Part shown: piece after piece, positions 24,025-34,011 of the stretch
Position numbering within the stretch: the first letter of the stretch is position 1
Layout of the letters: every line of letters starts with the position of its first letter
Assembly (NCBI GenBank): GCA_017165825.1
Contig: CM029369.1
Span: 8,448,816 to 8,512,815 of the forward strand
Direction of reading: 5' to 3'
Length of the DNA stretch: 64,000 bases
DNA from: Hepsetus odoe
Taxonomy: Eukaryota; Chordata; Actinopteri; Characiformes; Hepsetidae
Program-made: the position numbers and the translations under genes
The notes under the pieces: generated by a model
What the model was told of the DNA's origin: nothing
Database searches by the model: none
What the model saw: only the letters and a program-made list of their open reading frames with translations

Positions 24025-24102
24025 GTTGCCTTTCTGCATTAGTGTACCAGCACTCCATTACTCCACTTGCTCTGCCATGCAAATTAGTCATACCCACAAA
24101 AG
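24025..24102 (+). CDS. tns1: tns1 exon 10 (end of SH2)
   Basis: A 78-nt exon after CTTATAG, donor GTAAGA. It encodes CLSALVYQHSITPLALPCKL followed by VIPTK, the C-terminal helix and last strand of the SH2 domain. Human tensin-1 has a serine where this copy has the first cysteine. Phase one on both sides. Confidence 0.95.
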
Positions 24103-24907
24103 GTAAGACAAATATGCTCATGTGTTATGAGCATGTGTGTGTGTGTGTGTTTGTGTTTGTGGGTGTGTGTGGAAGCCCTTTAAACATGACCCCACTTTAG
24201 CTGATCTTTGAGTCATAGTGATATATGACTTCTTTACTGGTGTGAATAGTTTCTGAAGTGCACACAGAGTCTGTGCAGCTGGTAGTCTTCCTCAGCCAGC
24301 TGTTAAGTGCCATGCAGGTGTGAGAGGAGCATGGGAGCGCAGGTTTGTTGCTTCTCTCTCGAACAGTGTGGGACAGGGTGTGAGACAGGAATGCAGAGCC
24401 CAACAGGGTGAGAATTCCCTTCAGAGGAGTGTGAGCTAATAGATTTTGTTGGACAGCTAGCAGTGTCTGAAGAGGGAGCCTTTTCTAGCTTGCCTTTCGC
24501 TGATGGATGACGCTGACACTTTTAGCAACATGCAGTGATTTTTTAATTTATTTAATGTAATAAAATATGAAATTGTACAAATCTGTAAAATGTACTATTT
24601 GGGCAAAATTCTATATTGAAAGCAAAATGGCAGTACAAATTCTAGACCTCCCTCGAGGTTAAAAAATCAAACATGGTGCCATGACACTATGCCCTGAACA
24701 TGGGGCTTGTCAGCCTTACCCCTTGGGATCACTGCAGAGAATTAAAGGTTTATGAAACATAGGTGGAGTCTGCTTGAGAGAAAAGCAGGTTTACCATTCT
24801 CTGGCACAGAGAAAGATATCTTTGCTATTTGAAGAAAAGGTTTTTGGGTTTTGTAATTGTACCACACAGTGTCTTTAGCAACTGTTAATCACATTATGTG
24901 CTTGCAG
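24103..24907 (+). other. tns1 intron, 0.8 kb
   Basis: Contains a GT-rich microsatellite near 24134-24170. The rest is unique intronic DNA with no recognised feature. Confidence 0.6.
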
Positions 24908-24979
24908 ACCCCCATGAAGAGATACCAGAGGTTGCTACACCAGTCAACCCTGCTACAGAACTGCTCAAACAGGGGGCAG
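24908..24979 (+). CDS. tns1: tns1 exon 11 (SH2-PTB linker)
   Basis: A 72-nt exon encoding PHEEIPEVATPVNPATELLK followed by QGA, the short linker between SH2 and PTB. The DPxEEI part resembles tensin-3 while LLKQGAACN is shared by tensins. Acceptor GCTTGCAG, donor GTAAGC, phase one on both sides. Confidence 0.94.
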
Positions 24980-26002
24980 GTAAGCAGACTCTTCTTTTTT
25001 TTTTTTTTAACCGATTCTTAGAGGATCTGAACAGTGTTTTCCACATATTCTACTTGTTTGTGAAGCTTATTTATTCAGTTTCTCAAGGCAAGTAACTTCA
25101 TTGGTCAGAATATCAGTTTAATCAGAAGAAGTAGATGATTCTAACTGATTCTAGCTGATCCTGTGTCCTAAAGAAGAGAGTGCTGTTAGAGTGCAGCTGA
25201 TTCATTTGTTTCCTAGCTGAGCCTCATAAACAAAATTATACTGTCAGCTTTTAAAATAGCCCACAACTTACGTGAGAGGGAAAGTGTTATTTAAGGCCAG
25301 TTGGCTGCTTGTGTTCTGATATCATTTCTGAAGAGATGTTCTCCTTCATTCTGCGGTCACCTCTGTGTGACTCTAGGCCAGAAGAGTCCTGTTGATTCTC
25401 ATGGTAAAGCCAGTGCTACTTTTTGTACTCTCTGTTTTGTCCCATTAATAATTGACTCTGATTGATGCATCCCAGACAGACAAACTCTCCTGTGTCTCAA
25501 GACTATGCATGTGGGAGTGTAAAAGAATGCCAGAAGTGTATCTGTATTTATCTGTCGCTCCACTAAAACGCTACATGATTGGCCTTTAATCTACCAGCAG
25601 CTCATAGGGCTGTTTTCTTTAAATCCTCAGACTGATGCAAGATAGCATGTTTTGAGATGAATGATGTTGAAATGCATTGCATGAATTTTTCAAAAATACA
25701 TATATTAGAAGAAAAAACTGTAATCTCAAGATACTAACAATGTGTGTTATGTGTAACTGAAGATTTAACAGTGGTAAAATGGTAAAAAAATAGTTCAAAA
25801 TATTGCAAATGAATTTGTATGCAAAAGTTTGAAAACCCCAAATCAAATGAAATGCTTTGTTCATTTTAGTAAATAACATTCTCCACTGGGAACACTTAAA
25901 TATGACATATTCCTGTAAAATGTAGTGCACAAATGTATTTATCTGCCGATTTTGAGTTAATTAAGTATAATATATCAGTAAAATAATTGTGCTTTTTCAA
26001 TG

Positions 26003-26832
26003 TAGTATATGGGCAAATTTATGTGGATACTCCTTTTAATTTTTTGAGTGCAGCCACACCTATAGCTAACAGGTATTTAAAAGGAAACACATAAACAGTG
26101 TCTGTAGAATATGAGCTCAGTGACTTTAAATGTGGCACAGCCACCTTTGCCACATTGTTACATTTCTCTACTGTTAGCTCAGCCCCAGTCAAAAGTGCTT
26201 TTTTGGAAAATGGAAGCATCTTAGTGAAAGTGACAACCCTTGTCATTGCAAGGTCACAGCACAGCAGACAGTGAACCACAACGAAATTGGACCTCTGCAT
26301 TTAACCCATGCACACTCAACACCGTGCAGCAGTGGGCAGCTATTGAAAGTGCCCGGGGAGCAGTGACGGGGACGGTACCTTGCTCAAGGGTACCTCAGGG
26401 CAACCTATTGGGAGGGGGTTCGAACCTCCGATCCTGTGGCCAACGCCCTAACCACTAGGCCACCACTGCCCAACAATAGTACAACAATAGCTCAGTCGCA
26501 AAGTGGTAGAATTGCTATTGGACTCTAGAGTGATGGTACTATGGAACTCTCTGGCATGAAGAACCATGCTTCAATATCCAGTCTGATGGATGAACCTGGA
26601 TTTTGTAGATGTCAGAAGAACACAACCCTACTATAACACCTAGTTCCAACAGTAAAGTTTGGTGGAGGAGGGACAAATGATCTGGGACTGTTTTTCAGGA
26701 TTCTGGTAGGCCCATTTATTCCAGTGAAGGGTAAAGTTAATGCTACAGCAGATAAAGACTTCTTACATTACTATACATATATGTTTGCATACCTGCCAAT
26801 TGTTTGGGACAAGCCTTTTCCTTTTTCCAAAG
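26003..26832 (+). pseudogene. Degenerate Tc1-like transposase element
   Basis: Starts with a Tc1-like terminal sequence (TATATGGGCAAATTTATGTG). After the SINE insertion it has DNA recognisable as Tc1 transposase: AGCTCAGTCGCAAAGTGGTA, GTAAAGTTTGGTGGAGGAGG and GGGACTGTTTTTCAGGATTC. Much of the central transposase is deleted, frames are broken and the right end is lost near 26832. It cannot be functional. Confidence 0.8.
26224..26475 (-). mobile_element. tRNA-derived SINE inside the Tc1-like element
   Basis: Complete-looking copy in reverse orientation: the left end starts TGAAAGTGACAACCCTTGTC and the right end carries the complement of the A-box, CCCTAACCACTAGGCCACCA. A B-box complement, GGGGGTTCGAACCTCCGA, is well preserved. 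It is close in sequence to the copy at 52618-52857, suggesting a younger subfamily. Confidence 0.85.
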
Positions 26833-27072
26833 GCCCTGTGTTGTTTTGAAGAGGAGTTGTTCCAGTGGTCTTGGATCTCTGGGATGGTTTAAAATATTGA
26901 TCAGCACCAACATCAGCACCAGTGGCAAACTTTTGCATACAACTGTATCCAGCTGTATCCAACATATGCAGCTTTACTTAGTAAATATTATCTTATTTAG
27001 TAAAGGAGTACCTTTATGTCTCCAGTGTTATTCGTGCAATTTTTGACCCATTTTTTGTTTTTTAATCCTCAG

Positions 27073-27241
27073 CTTGCAATGTGCTGTACATAAACTCGGT
27101 GGACATGGAATCCTTGACTGGACCGCAGGCCATAGCCAAGGCCATTTCTGAAACCATCGTGGCCAGTCCTGCACCCACTGCTACTATCGTTCACTTTAAG
27201 GTGTCATCACAGGGGATCACCTTAACGGACAACCAGAGGAA
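27073..27241 (+). CDS. tns1: tns1 exon 12 (start of PTB domain)
   Basis: A 169-nt exon, phase one in and two out, encoding ACNVLYINSVDMESLTGPQA, then ATIVHFKVSSQGITLTDNQR. This is the first half of the tensin PTB domain, which binds NPxY motifs of integrin beta tails and other partners. Acceptor CCTCAG; donor GTGGGT is unusual but the join to exon 13 (AA + G, lysine) is exact. Confidence 0.96.
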
Positions 27242-27349
27242 GTGGGTTCATTCCTATAATCACATTAAAGCACTTGTTTATATTTAATGCTGTTTAATAA
27301 TTATTTTGTAAAGCATACATGTCTAATATTGCGTCCTGCTAATCACCAG

Positions 27350-27418
27350 GCTTTTCTTCCGTCGTCACTACCCAATCAACACAGTCACGTTCTGTGATAT
27401 TGACCCGCAGGAGAGGAA
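27350..27418 (+). CDS. tns1: tns1 exon 13 (PTB)
   Basis: A 69-nt exon encoding LFFRRHYPINTVTFCDIDPQ and ER, with phase two on both sides. FCDIDPQERKW is much closer to tensin-1 than tensin-3, which has a different residue after FC. Acceptor ACCAG, donor GTATGT. Confidence 0.96.
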
Positions 27419-27615
27419 GTATGTATTCCCCAGAACTTTTATAGATCTCTCATAAACTACATTCAAATAGCATGTCATGTTTATCAGGTTTTGCTGATAT
27501 TATGATCTTGCACAATTTATTCCATTAGAACTTATTGTGCTATAGCAGCCACTATAGCACGTAACGATGCATTAAAGAGACTGTAGCATGACTGTTTGTT
27601 TCAATGTCTTTATAG

Positions 27616-27645
27616 GTGGAGTAAACCAGAAGGTGGCACTGCAAA
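27616..27645 (+). CDS. tns1: tns1 exon 14 (30-nt PTB exon)
   Basis: A short 30-nt exon between TTTATAG and GTAAGT, phase two on both sides, encoding WSKPEGGTA between two lysines shared with its neighbours. It corresponds to the tensin-1 KTEGG loop of the PTB domain. Being so short, it would be missed by an open-frame search. Confidence 0.92.
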
Positions 27646-29841
27646 GTAAGTACCTGTGGATATTTATAATGATTACTACTGGCATCCTTTATTATCTGCA
27701 CTGAGCACTTAGGGGCATTTAAAGGATGTAAAAGCTTCTCAGATCATAAATTCACTCATTAAAATCACTGGAGAGTGTGGAGAGTGTCTGCACTAGATCT
27801 CTCCTACTTTACCATGGACTTGGACGTAATCATCTCTTATTTCACCAAATTGACTCTAATCACATCCACACACACACACACACACACAAACATCCTCACA
27901 CCCATACACACATACACCCACTTTATGTCGTCTGTAGCTCACAGCCTTAAATTTGGTCACAGTCAGAGTGCTGGAGCATGTGAGCCCTTTCATGGCTCCT
28001 CTGGGCTGTGTATTAAAGAGATGAGCCTTTTAAAGACCACTCATAAAAGTGCTGCAGCACTGATATACTGGGCAGATAGCTGAGGCGGGGAAAAAAACAG
28101 ATTAATAGACTAGGCGAAAGATGAAAGCACATGATGTTGGGGTCAAAGCCAGTTTTGCTGGGGTGTAGTGCCACATTGGTTAGAGGCAAAGGGAGAAAGT
28201 CAAGTGCGATGAAGTATTTTGAAGCTGTACAAATTAAAGGACTGGTTTCAATATTTATATTTTGTCATTTCATCCGTTTGGATTAATTCTTATGTTCTAC
28301 ATTGGCTTAGTATTGAGGCCAATGCCAGCTACAGCACTGTATATGCAAGCCATTTTTGAAACCAACCCTGTGAGGCCACAGGACTGGACAGTTGGCTTTC
28401 CCATGTCTTCAAATCTTAATGAGCTGAAGGGTTACTTCAGGTAAACCTTTTCAGATTTCAGATGGTGGGTCATTCCTTTATAAGGTTTCACCCAAACTGA
28501 GCAGTCACTGGAGTGCTTCGTGTTAAAAGCAGCTGTAACTGTACTGTTGGGTTCAGTAAAATGAATGATTACACCCTTAAAGGAATAGTTTGGTGGGAAA
28601 AAATGTATTTAATGAAATTTTCCCACATATAGCACATGGAGTTGATTGTGTTTCATTAGATCTATAGCACTATAGTAAAAAACACTATAGCTGAAAGCTA
28701 AACATTGCTAACAAACAATACAAGTCAGTGTTCACCCAGATCCATAAATGCATTTCCAAATTTCCCTCATCTTGAGCAAATCAAACCCTTGGCCTTGTAA
28801 ATATCTGCTCTGGGTTTGTCTGAATTAGCTGCCTGTAGCCATGCAGTTTTATTTTATTATTGACAGAAAGTCATAATGCATCTCAACAAATGTCTGCATC
28901 AACTTAATGAAGATCTGGCTATAGTCTGAGCTGGTTAAGAGCATTGTTGGTAATGCGTTTTAAAAGAGACAGGTTGATTATTAACATAAATATAACTGTT
29001 AAAGGAAAGGAGAAAAACGTTAAAATTCAAGTATGTCTGGGGTGATCAGCTACATCTAGGATTAGTGGAAAATTGTGTAAATTAGATTTTTTGCCAAGCT
29101 GTTCTTTTAAGCACCAGTTTTTCTGCTCTTTTAACTGCTCAAGTGCCGAGTGCTGTTGGAAGAAGTAATGAAATTACCTGCATCTATGCACACAAGTGCT
29201 GCTCTCCATGTCTCTTTAACTGACTTTTCCAAATTTGACTGTGATCCAGTATGTTTGCTACTGTCCAACTCTCAGTGAGGCACTTATAATGCTTTAGATT
29301 TGTTTCTGATTTGCTGAGAATTAAATGAGGATCATCTTGGGTTAACTGAAAGCTAGACATATACTTGATGTTGAGTAGTGTCTGTTAGACCCCAGAAAAT
29401 GAGAATGAGAAAAAGTGAGATGTTTGCAGGGCCCACTACTGTACACTGAAGATAAAGTCGGAGAAGACTGAGTGAGTGAGTGTGTGAGTGAGCTCAGAGC
29501 TTCTTTTTCTCCTTATTATTCTTCTTCTTTCCACTGCTCCCGTTTAGGGGTCACCACAGTGGATCATCTGTTTTCATTCCTTCCTGTCCTCTGCATCTTC
29601 CTCCGTCAAACCGACCACCTGCATGACCTCTCTCACCACCTCCAAAAACCTCCTCTTTGGTCTTCCTCTTTTCCTCTTTCCTGCCAGCACCGTCTTCAAC
29701 ATCCTCCTCCCAATTTAATCCCCGTCTCTCCTCTGAGCTCAGAGCATGTAGTGTTATTGAAAGGTCTTCTTCTCATATAGATCCAAGTGGTGTTGTTTGG
29801 AAAAAGATGATCCTAAGCTGTTTTCTCTTCTTCTGTTTCAG
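27646..29841 (+). other. tns1 last intron, 2.2 kb
   Basis: Contains an AC repeat (about 27868-27888) and a retrotransposon 3'-end fragment (29508-29712). Otherwise unique AT-rich DNA. It ends with a strong pyrimidine tract and TTTCAG. Confidence 0.65.
29508..29712 (-). mobile_element. 3'-end fragment of RTE-type retrotransposon
   Basis: The + strand carries CTTCTTCTTTCCACTGCTCC then GGGGTCACCACAGTGGATCA, which in complement is the 3' end with a GAA-rich tail of a fish non-LTR element. CTCTTTGGTCTTCCTCTTTT, also present, recurs in the copies at 41.1 and 55.5 kb. Severely 5'-truncated and non-functional. Confidence 0.75.
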
Positions 29842-29983
29842 GTTCTTTGGTTTTGTGGCCAGAAAACAGGGAAGCACAACGGATAACGTCAGCCATCTAT
29901 TCGCAGAGTTGGACCCTGACCAACCCGCCACTGCCATCGTCAATTTCATCTCCAAAGTGATGATCGGCTCCCAGAAGCGATGA
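29842..29983 (+). CDS. tns1: tns1 terminal coding exon 15
   Basis: Encodes FFGFVARKQGSTTDNVSHLF, AELDPDQPATAIVNFISKVM and IGSQKR, then TGA at 29981-29983. This is the last strand and C-terminal helix of the PTB domain. The ending blends tensin-1 (final QKR, AELDP) with the VMIGS of tensin-3. The stop is followed at once by a C-rich run at the start of the 3' UTR. Confidence 0.97.
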
Positions 29984-30301
29984 GCAACTCCAGAAAACTG
30001 CAGATCCCCCAGCCCCCCCCCCTCCCCCCTCCCCCAATGGACTGCTTTCCCTTCATTTCTGTGCTGATGCATTCTGTGTTCTTTTTCTTGTGTGTGTCAA
30101 AGCCAAGTGTTGGAGTATTCAGACGGTTGCTCATGTGTGTCGGAATGTGTGTTCAGTTGGCCTAAGGACTTGAGCTCAGATGGGGACAGAGGAAGTGCAG
30201 TGAAGAGGAGGAGTGGTGCAGTGAGGAAGAGAAGAGAGGTGATTTTCATCTCTGTGCTGGGTTAGATAAGAGGGACTGACGTCAATGAGTGTTGTTTTTT
30301 T

Positions 30302-30312
30302 TAATAAAATAA
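30302..30312 (+). promoter_or_regulatory. Possible proximal poly(A) signal
   Basis: Overlapping AATAAA hexamers (AATAAAATAAA), about 320 bases after the stop codon. The downstream DNA is A-rich rather than GT-rich, so use of this site would be weak. Confidence 0.4.
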
Positions 30313-31397
30313 ATGGAAATTGAAAAAGTTAAAAAAAATGGGAAGTGATGATGAGGATGGTGAGACTGGTATCAGGCTTATGGATTGATATACCAAAGAA
30401 CAGACATTTGTCAGAACACATTATTTGAAGGGTCTATTTGTTTTGTTTTGTTTTTTAAATAAGACTGCTTTTTGGAGAATGTTAAAAAAATTCTCTCTAC
30501 ATGAATATCGAAACTGTATTTTGTTTTCTTTGGAAATGGCATCTATGTTTTCTTGCTAAAAGTACTTAAGAACATTTTGCATGTCGTCCTCTGTGTCGAG
30601 GCAATTGCTAGGCGGCACGAAGCCTGTTTCACTTTAACAGTTCACATACACAGACCTTTTACTAGCAAAAACATAGGTGGGCCAGATTATGCTTTCCTTT
30701 TTTCTGTCTTTCTGATGTTTATGAAACCTGGGAGATTCAGTGCCACATCGCCAGACTGAAGCCAGTTTAACCAACACAGTAAATGGTGTTTATTTCACAA
30801 AATTGTGTCAGTAAACCACAGGACTGTCCAATAGAATCCTCACACTAAATACCTTTAATTTACTTGGTTTACGTATGTGCACAATTTCTACAAAAACAAA
30901 GCGAATTGCAAAAACGAATTACCAAACTGAAAGACAAAAATGGTGTATATGTTACAAATACACAATCTGTGGTAGACACAGTGCATCGCTGCTTCTCCTC
31001 CAGACAGGGCTAACCTTAAATTTGAGTTTTATGACCAACTGACAAATCCTGCCTTTTTGTGAAACAAACCCTGCATCATATCCTGTCCATGCTCTAGTTA
31101 AGTTGCAATCCTCTGAAAAGTATCAGTATATGTGTTGCCCTCCCAATAACCCACTCAAAGGAAGGGGACATTTCAATTTAGCATTGTCCACCCTCCCTCG
31201 TTGCTTATTCCAGTGGCTGTTCAGCCTCTGACCTCTGTCCTCCTCTTACTGCCTATGTCCCCTGCCTGTGTACTACTTTAAGGGCTGGCCATTTTTCACT
31301 GATTTCTCTTTTTACATCCGGTGAGAAAAGTCTGTGTCGTGCACTAGGTGCAGAGATTTGGGTTTTTCTGTGCATACTGTATCAGCAGGCCTTATTC

Positions 31398-31398
<1 letters not shown>

Positions 31399-31429
<31 letters not shown>

Positions 31430-31458
31430 AACTCTTACATACATACCCCAAAGTAAGC

Positions 31459-31508
<50 letters not shown>
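31399..31508 (+). repeat. CA and TA microsatellites in the 3' UTR
   Basis: A (CA)n run at about 31399-31425 is followed by a long pure (TA)n run at about 31460-31507. The TA tract is self-complementary and could form a hairpin in RNA. Confidence 0.93.
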
Positions 31509-31512
<4 letters not shown>

Positions 31513-32959
31513 TCAGAAACTGACTTTACTGAATATTTATTATTTTGCTACATTGCTCTATGTTATCTCATATACTTATGCATATGTTGTATAGTCTACA
31601 TAAAGATTATAAAAGCATTGAAAAAAAACCAAAAACCTATTTTGGCTAAGATTTCAAAATCGAGAGGTTTTGAGAAGCATTTAGTTATATATAATGTAAA
31701 GTGTGTGTATTTGAAAGACTTTCATTGTGTTTATGTTGTTTTTTGTTTTTCCCCAATGCCTTGATTTTCATGACTGTATTGCTGTGGACTTTAGGATTGC
31801 AGCGAACACTGCTTTGGTAGAGGGGAGAATGATCCCAAGCTTTTAGCCTTGCTTCACAATGAGGATGAGCATGACAGGGATGTTCAGCGAATAGCAAGGT
31901 GACTCGCTTCACTAACAATTCAAACACATCAGAATAAAATACCGTTCATCGTAACACTCCAGTAATTGGGCAACTCCTTTACTCCAGAAGTGAAAATCCA
32001 TAGTGCCATCATGTGGCAAAGTCAGGCGTTGCATGTTCCCTCGTTTCCCTGTGGATCAGGTCCACTGAAGCTCTCCTGATGATTAGGTCAGTTACTGCAG
32101 TGTTTTAACTGTAATTTGAGAAAAAATTTCCTCCGCTAGATTGTATCCAAACAGGTGTGCTTTTCACATATTGCCCATAATGTCACACCTCCAATCAAAT
32201 TCCAAAACTCATATGTCCTGGCCTTACCACAGGGTGTTTTAATGTATTAAAAGCAAAAAAAAAACACAAAAAAAACCTTTTTGTTGTGTGTAAATACTTT
32301 ATTTTTTGCCAAAGATTTAAGATTTTATTTGACATTTGTAAGCCTTGATTAGATCATTCTGTAGTCTATCGGTGTGCCGAAGGATGGCTCATTGCCTTTG
32401 GTGAGGAGTGCACAGACTGGGAATGGTGTGAAAGTGCATAGGGCTGCTCTTTTCCAATATAGCCTTAAAAATGACTTTTATCAGGTTTTGAAGCACTTAA
32501 CCTTCAGAATAGCAAAAGTAAAAAAAAAAAAACAATAGATGTCCCGCCTTGTCTTTCTTCAGTATTCAAGACAGCGAGAGTAGTGATGTGCACATTAGAA
32601 ATCCTTCTGCTCAGTCATATGCATTGCTCGCCTCATTAGACATTTCACCTGCTTGTACACTTAGATCAGTTCACCTCTTATTTATTATATAACTTGCCAG
32701 CAAGAATATTACACTCTTTCAATAAGTAAAGCCTTTTTTTTTTAACATTTTACCCTTGAAAGAAAGAGTCCCTCAACCCTAACAAACTCACGTTGCTGTG
32801 TGTATGTTGACAGTGTTGTGCACACTAATCGACAGTAGCTCTTGGCCTAGAATGTGTAAATGTGCTACTATTGCTGTACAGATCCATGTGTTATTTGCCT
32901 TATATTGTATGGCTTAATTTTTTTGAAAGACATATTGAAGAGCAATCCAAATAAGATAC

Positions 32960-32965
32960 ATTAAA
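32960..32965 (+). promoter_or_regulatory. Probable distal poly(A) signal
   Basis: ATTAAA followed about 25-35 bases later by the GT-rich CCTTTGTGTGTTGTGTAC, the expected layout of a vertebrate cleavage and polyadenylation site. A SINE begins about 100 bases further on. Confidence 0.55.
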
Positions 32966-33072
32966 GTACACTGTTCCTTGAAAGCCTTTGTGTGTTGTGT
33001 ACATTTACTGTTTTTTCTTTTGCATGTGACCTTATTAGTGAAAGCTGTCACACTTGTCATTATAAAACAGAC

Positions 33073-33312
33073 CAGTGGTAGCCAGCGGTGTTCTAGTGGT
33101 TAGGGAGTTGGCCCCATGATGAGAAGGTTGTGGGTTCAAATCCCAGATCAGTAGGTTGCTCTGAGGTACCTTTGAGCAAGGTACCGTTCCCATTCACTGC
33201 TCCCCGAGCACTTTCAATAGCTGCCCCCTGCTGGACGCGTGTAAGGGTGAAATGCAGAGGTTGAATGTCGTTCTGGTTCACAATGAAAAAATGGTCACTT
33301 TCATACACTTTC
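33073..33312 (+). mobile_element. tRNA-derived SINE, forward copy
   Basis: Head AGCGGTGTTCTAGTGGTTAG, B-box GGGTTCAAATCCC, then AGGTACCTTTGAGCAAGGTA and the family tail up to GGTCACTTTCATACAC. The head is diverged in its A-box. It lies tail-to-tail with the next copy. Confidence 0.82.
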
Positions 33313-33334
33313 AGAAGAGCACAATTAACTGCGA

Positions 33335-33511
33335 CCACTGCTTTTCACACATCCTAACCAAGTGGCAGCTGTTTAAAGCACCTGGGCAGCAGTTATGGGG
33401 ATGGTACCGTGCTCAAGGACACCTCAGGACAACCTACTGGTCTGGGAATCGAACCCACAACCTTCCGATCCTGGGGCCTGCTCCCTAACTACTATGCCAC
33501 TACGTAGTCAA
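33335..33511 (-). mobile_element. tRNA-derived SINE, reverse copy
   Basis: Reverse-orientation copy with GATGGTACCGTGCTCAAGGA, TCAGGACAACCTACTGGTCT, a B-box complement GAATCGAACCCACAAC and the head complement ending CTATGCCACTAC. The tail third is missing. With the previous element it makes an inverted repeat. Confidence 0.8.
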
Positions 33512-33849
33512 TATGTGTGAAGTGCAGAACTGGGAATGTGCCTTGCAGTCCACATTGCTCATATACAGTCACAGACTAGATGTATAGTTTCTATTACTCA
33601 TCTTCTAGCACTGTCTGATAACTGAGCCACTTAGTTTTTGGCTGGATTTGGGTTGCACTTTTTTGCACTTCCCATGTAACAGTTCATATGTCCTCACTTT
33701 CAAATTTCAAAATATTATTATATAATATATTAATTATTACAAAATATTATTATTATTATATAATACAAATATGAAGCAAAAAATTAATCAGAAAGGAAGG
33801 TAAGATACAAAAAGAAAAAAAAAGGTGATTATTTGACAGTAGCAGCCAA

Positions 33850-34003
33850 CCGGGGTGTCGAACGTCCGGCACATTTTGGTGATTTCCCTCCTTAAACACA
33901 CCTGGTTCACGCTTAGTGGCGGTGGTAGTGAGTGTGTTTGAGGAGGGAAATCACCAAAATTTGCTGGACTCCAGTCCTCCAGGACTAGAGTTCGACACCC
34001 CTG
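33850..34003. mobile_element. Palindromic MITE-like element
   Basis: The ends GGGGTGTCGAAC (33852-33863) and GTTCGACACCCC (33990-34001) are inverted repeats. Inner arms repeat TTTTGGTGATTTCCCTCC against GGAGGGAAATCACCAAAA, so most of the 154 bp folds back on itself. The sequence resembles the common fish hAT-type repeat beginning CAGGGGTGTC. No clear target duplication was seen. Confidence 0.75.
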
Positions 34004-34011
34004 CAAAAGTA

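Larger units (their letters stand above)
25817..26940. mobile_element. Outer DNA transposon with 15-bp terminal inverted repeats
   Basis: GTATGCAAAAGTTTG at 25817-25831 is perfectly repeated in inverted form, CAAACTTTTGCATAC, at 26926-26940. Such ends are typical of Tc1/mariner-like fish elements and their MITE derivatives. The interior is occupied by a younger Tc1-like element, which in turn contains a SINE. The residual outer interior has no detectable coding capacity. Confidence 0.7.
24980..27072 (+). other. tns1 intron with nested transposons
   Basis: A 2.1-kb intron. Its second half (about 25817-26940) is almost entirely mobile DNA in three layers, annotated separately. The first half (24980-25800) shows only a T-run at about 25000 and unique sequence. 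Confidence 0.7.
1..32985 (+). other. tns1: tns1 gene, 3' portion (tensin-1)
   Basis: This span is the downstream part of a tensin gene: the window opens inside an intron and the gene ends near 32985. Tensins are focal-adhesion scaffolds that bind actin, use an SH2 domain for phosphotyrosine partners and a PTB domain for integrin beta tails. Seen here: fifteen exons whose phases join without a break, apart from an assembly gap, ending in SH2 then PTB. The paralogue call rests on tensin-1-like segments such as HTQGPLDGSLYAKV, SDSGNSTAS, PPGLAKTPLS, GLKPHNPAEILL, EPRSYVESVAR and FCDIDPQERKW. The last residues (VMIGSQKR) mix tensin-1 and tensin-3 features. Teleosts may have more than one tns1 copy, and the window does not say which this is. 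Confidence 0.9.
29984..32985 (+). other. tns1: Probable tns1 3' UTR
   Basis: About 3 kb without coding features between the stop codon and a plausible distal poly(A) site. It begins with a C-rich run (about 30007-30034). It contains an early AATAAAATAAA (30302-30312), adjacent CA and TA repeats (31399-31508), a TGTAAATA word (32289-32296) that fits the Pumilio core, and A-rich runs. A long 3' UTR is usual for vertebrate tensin-1. The true end needs transcript data. Confidence 0.65.
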
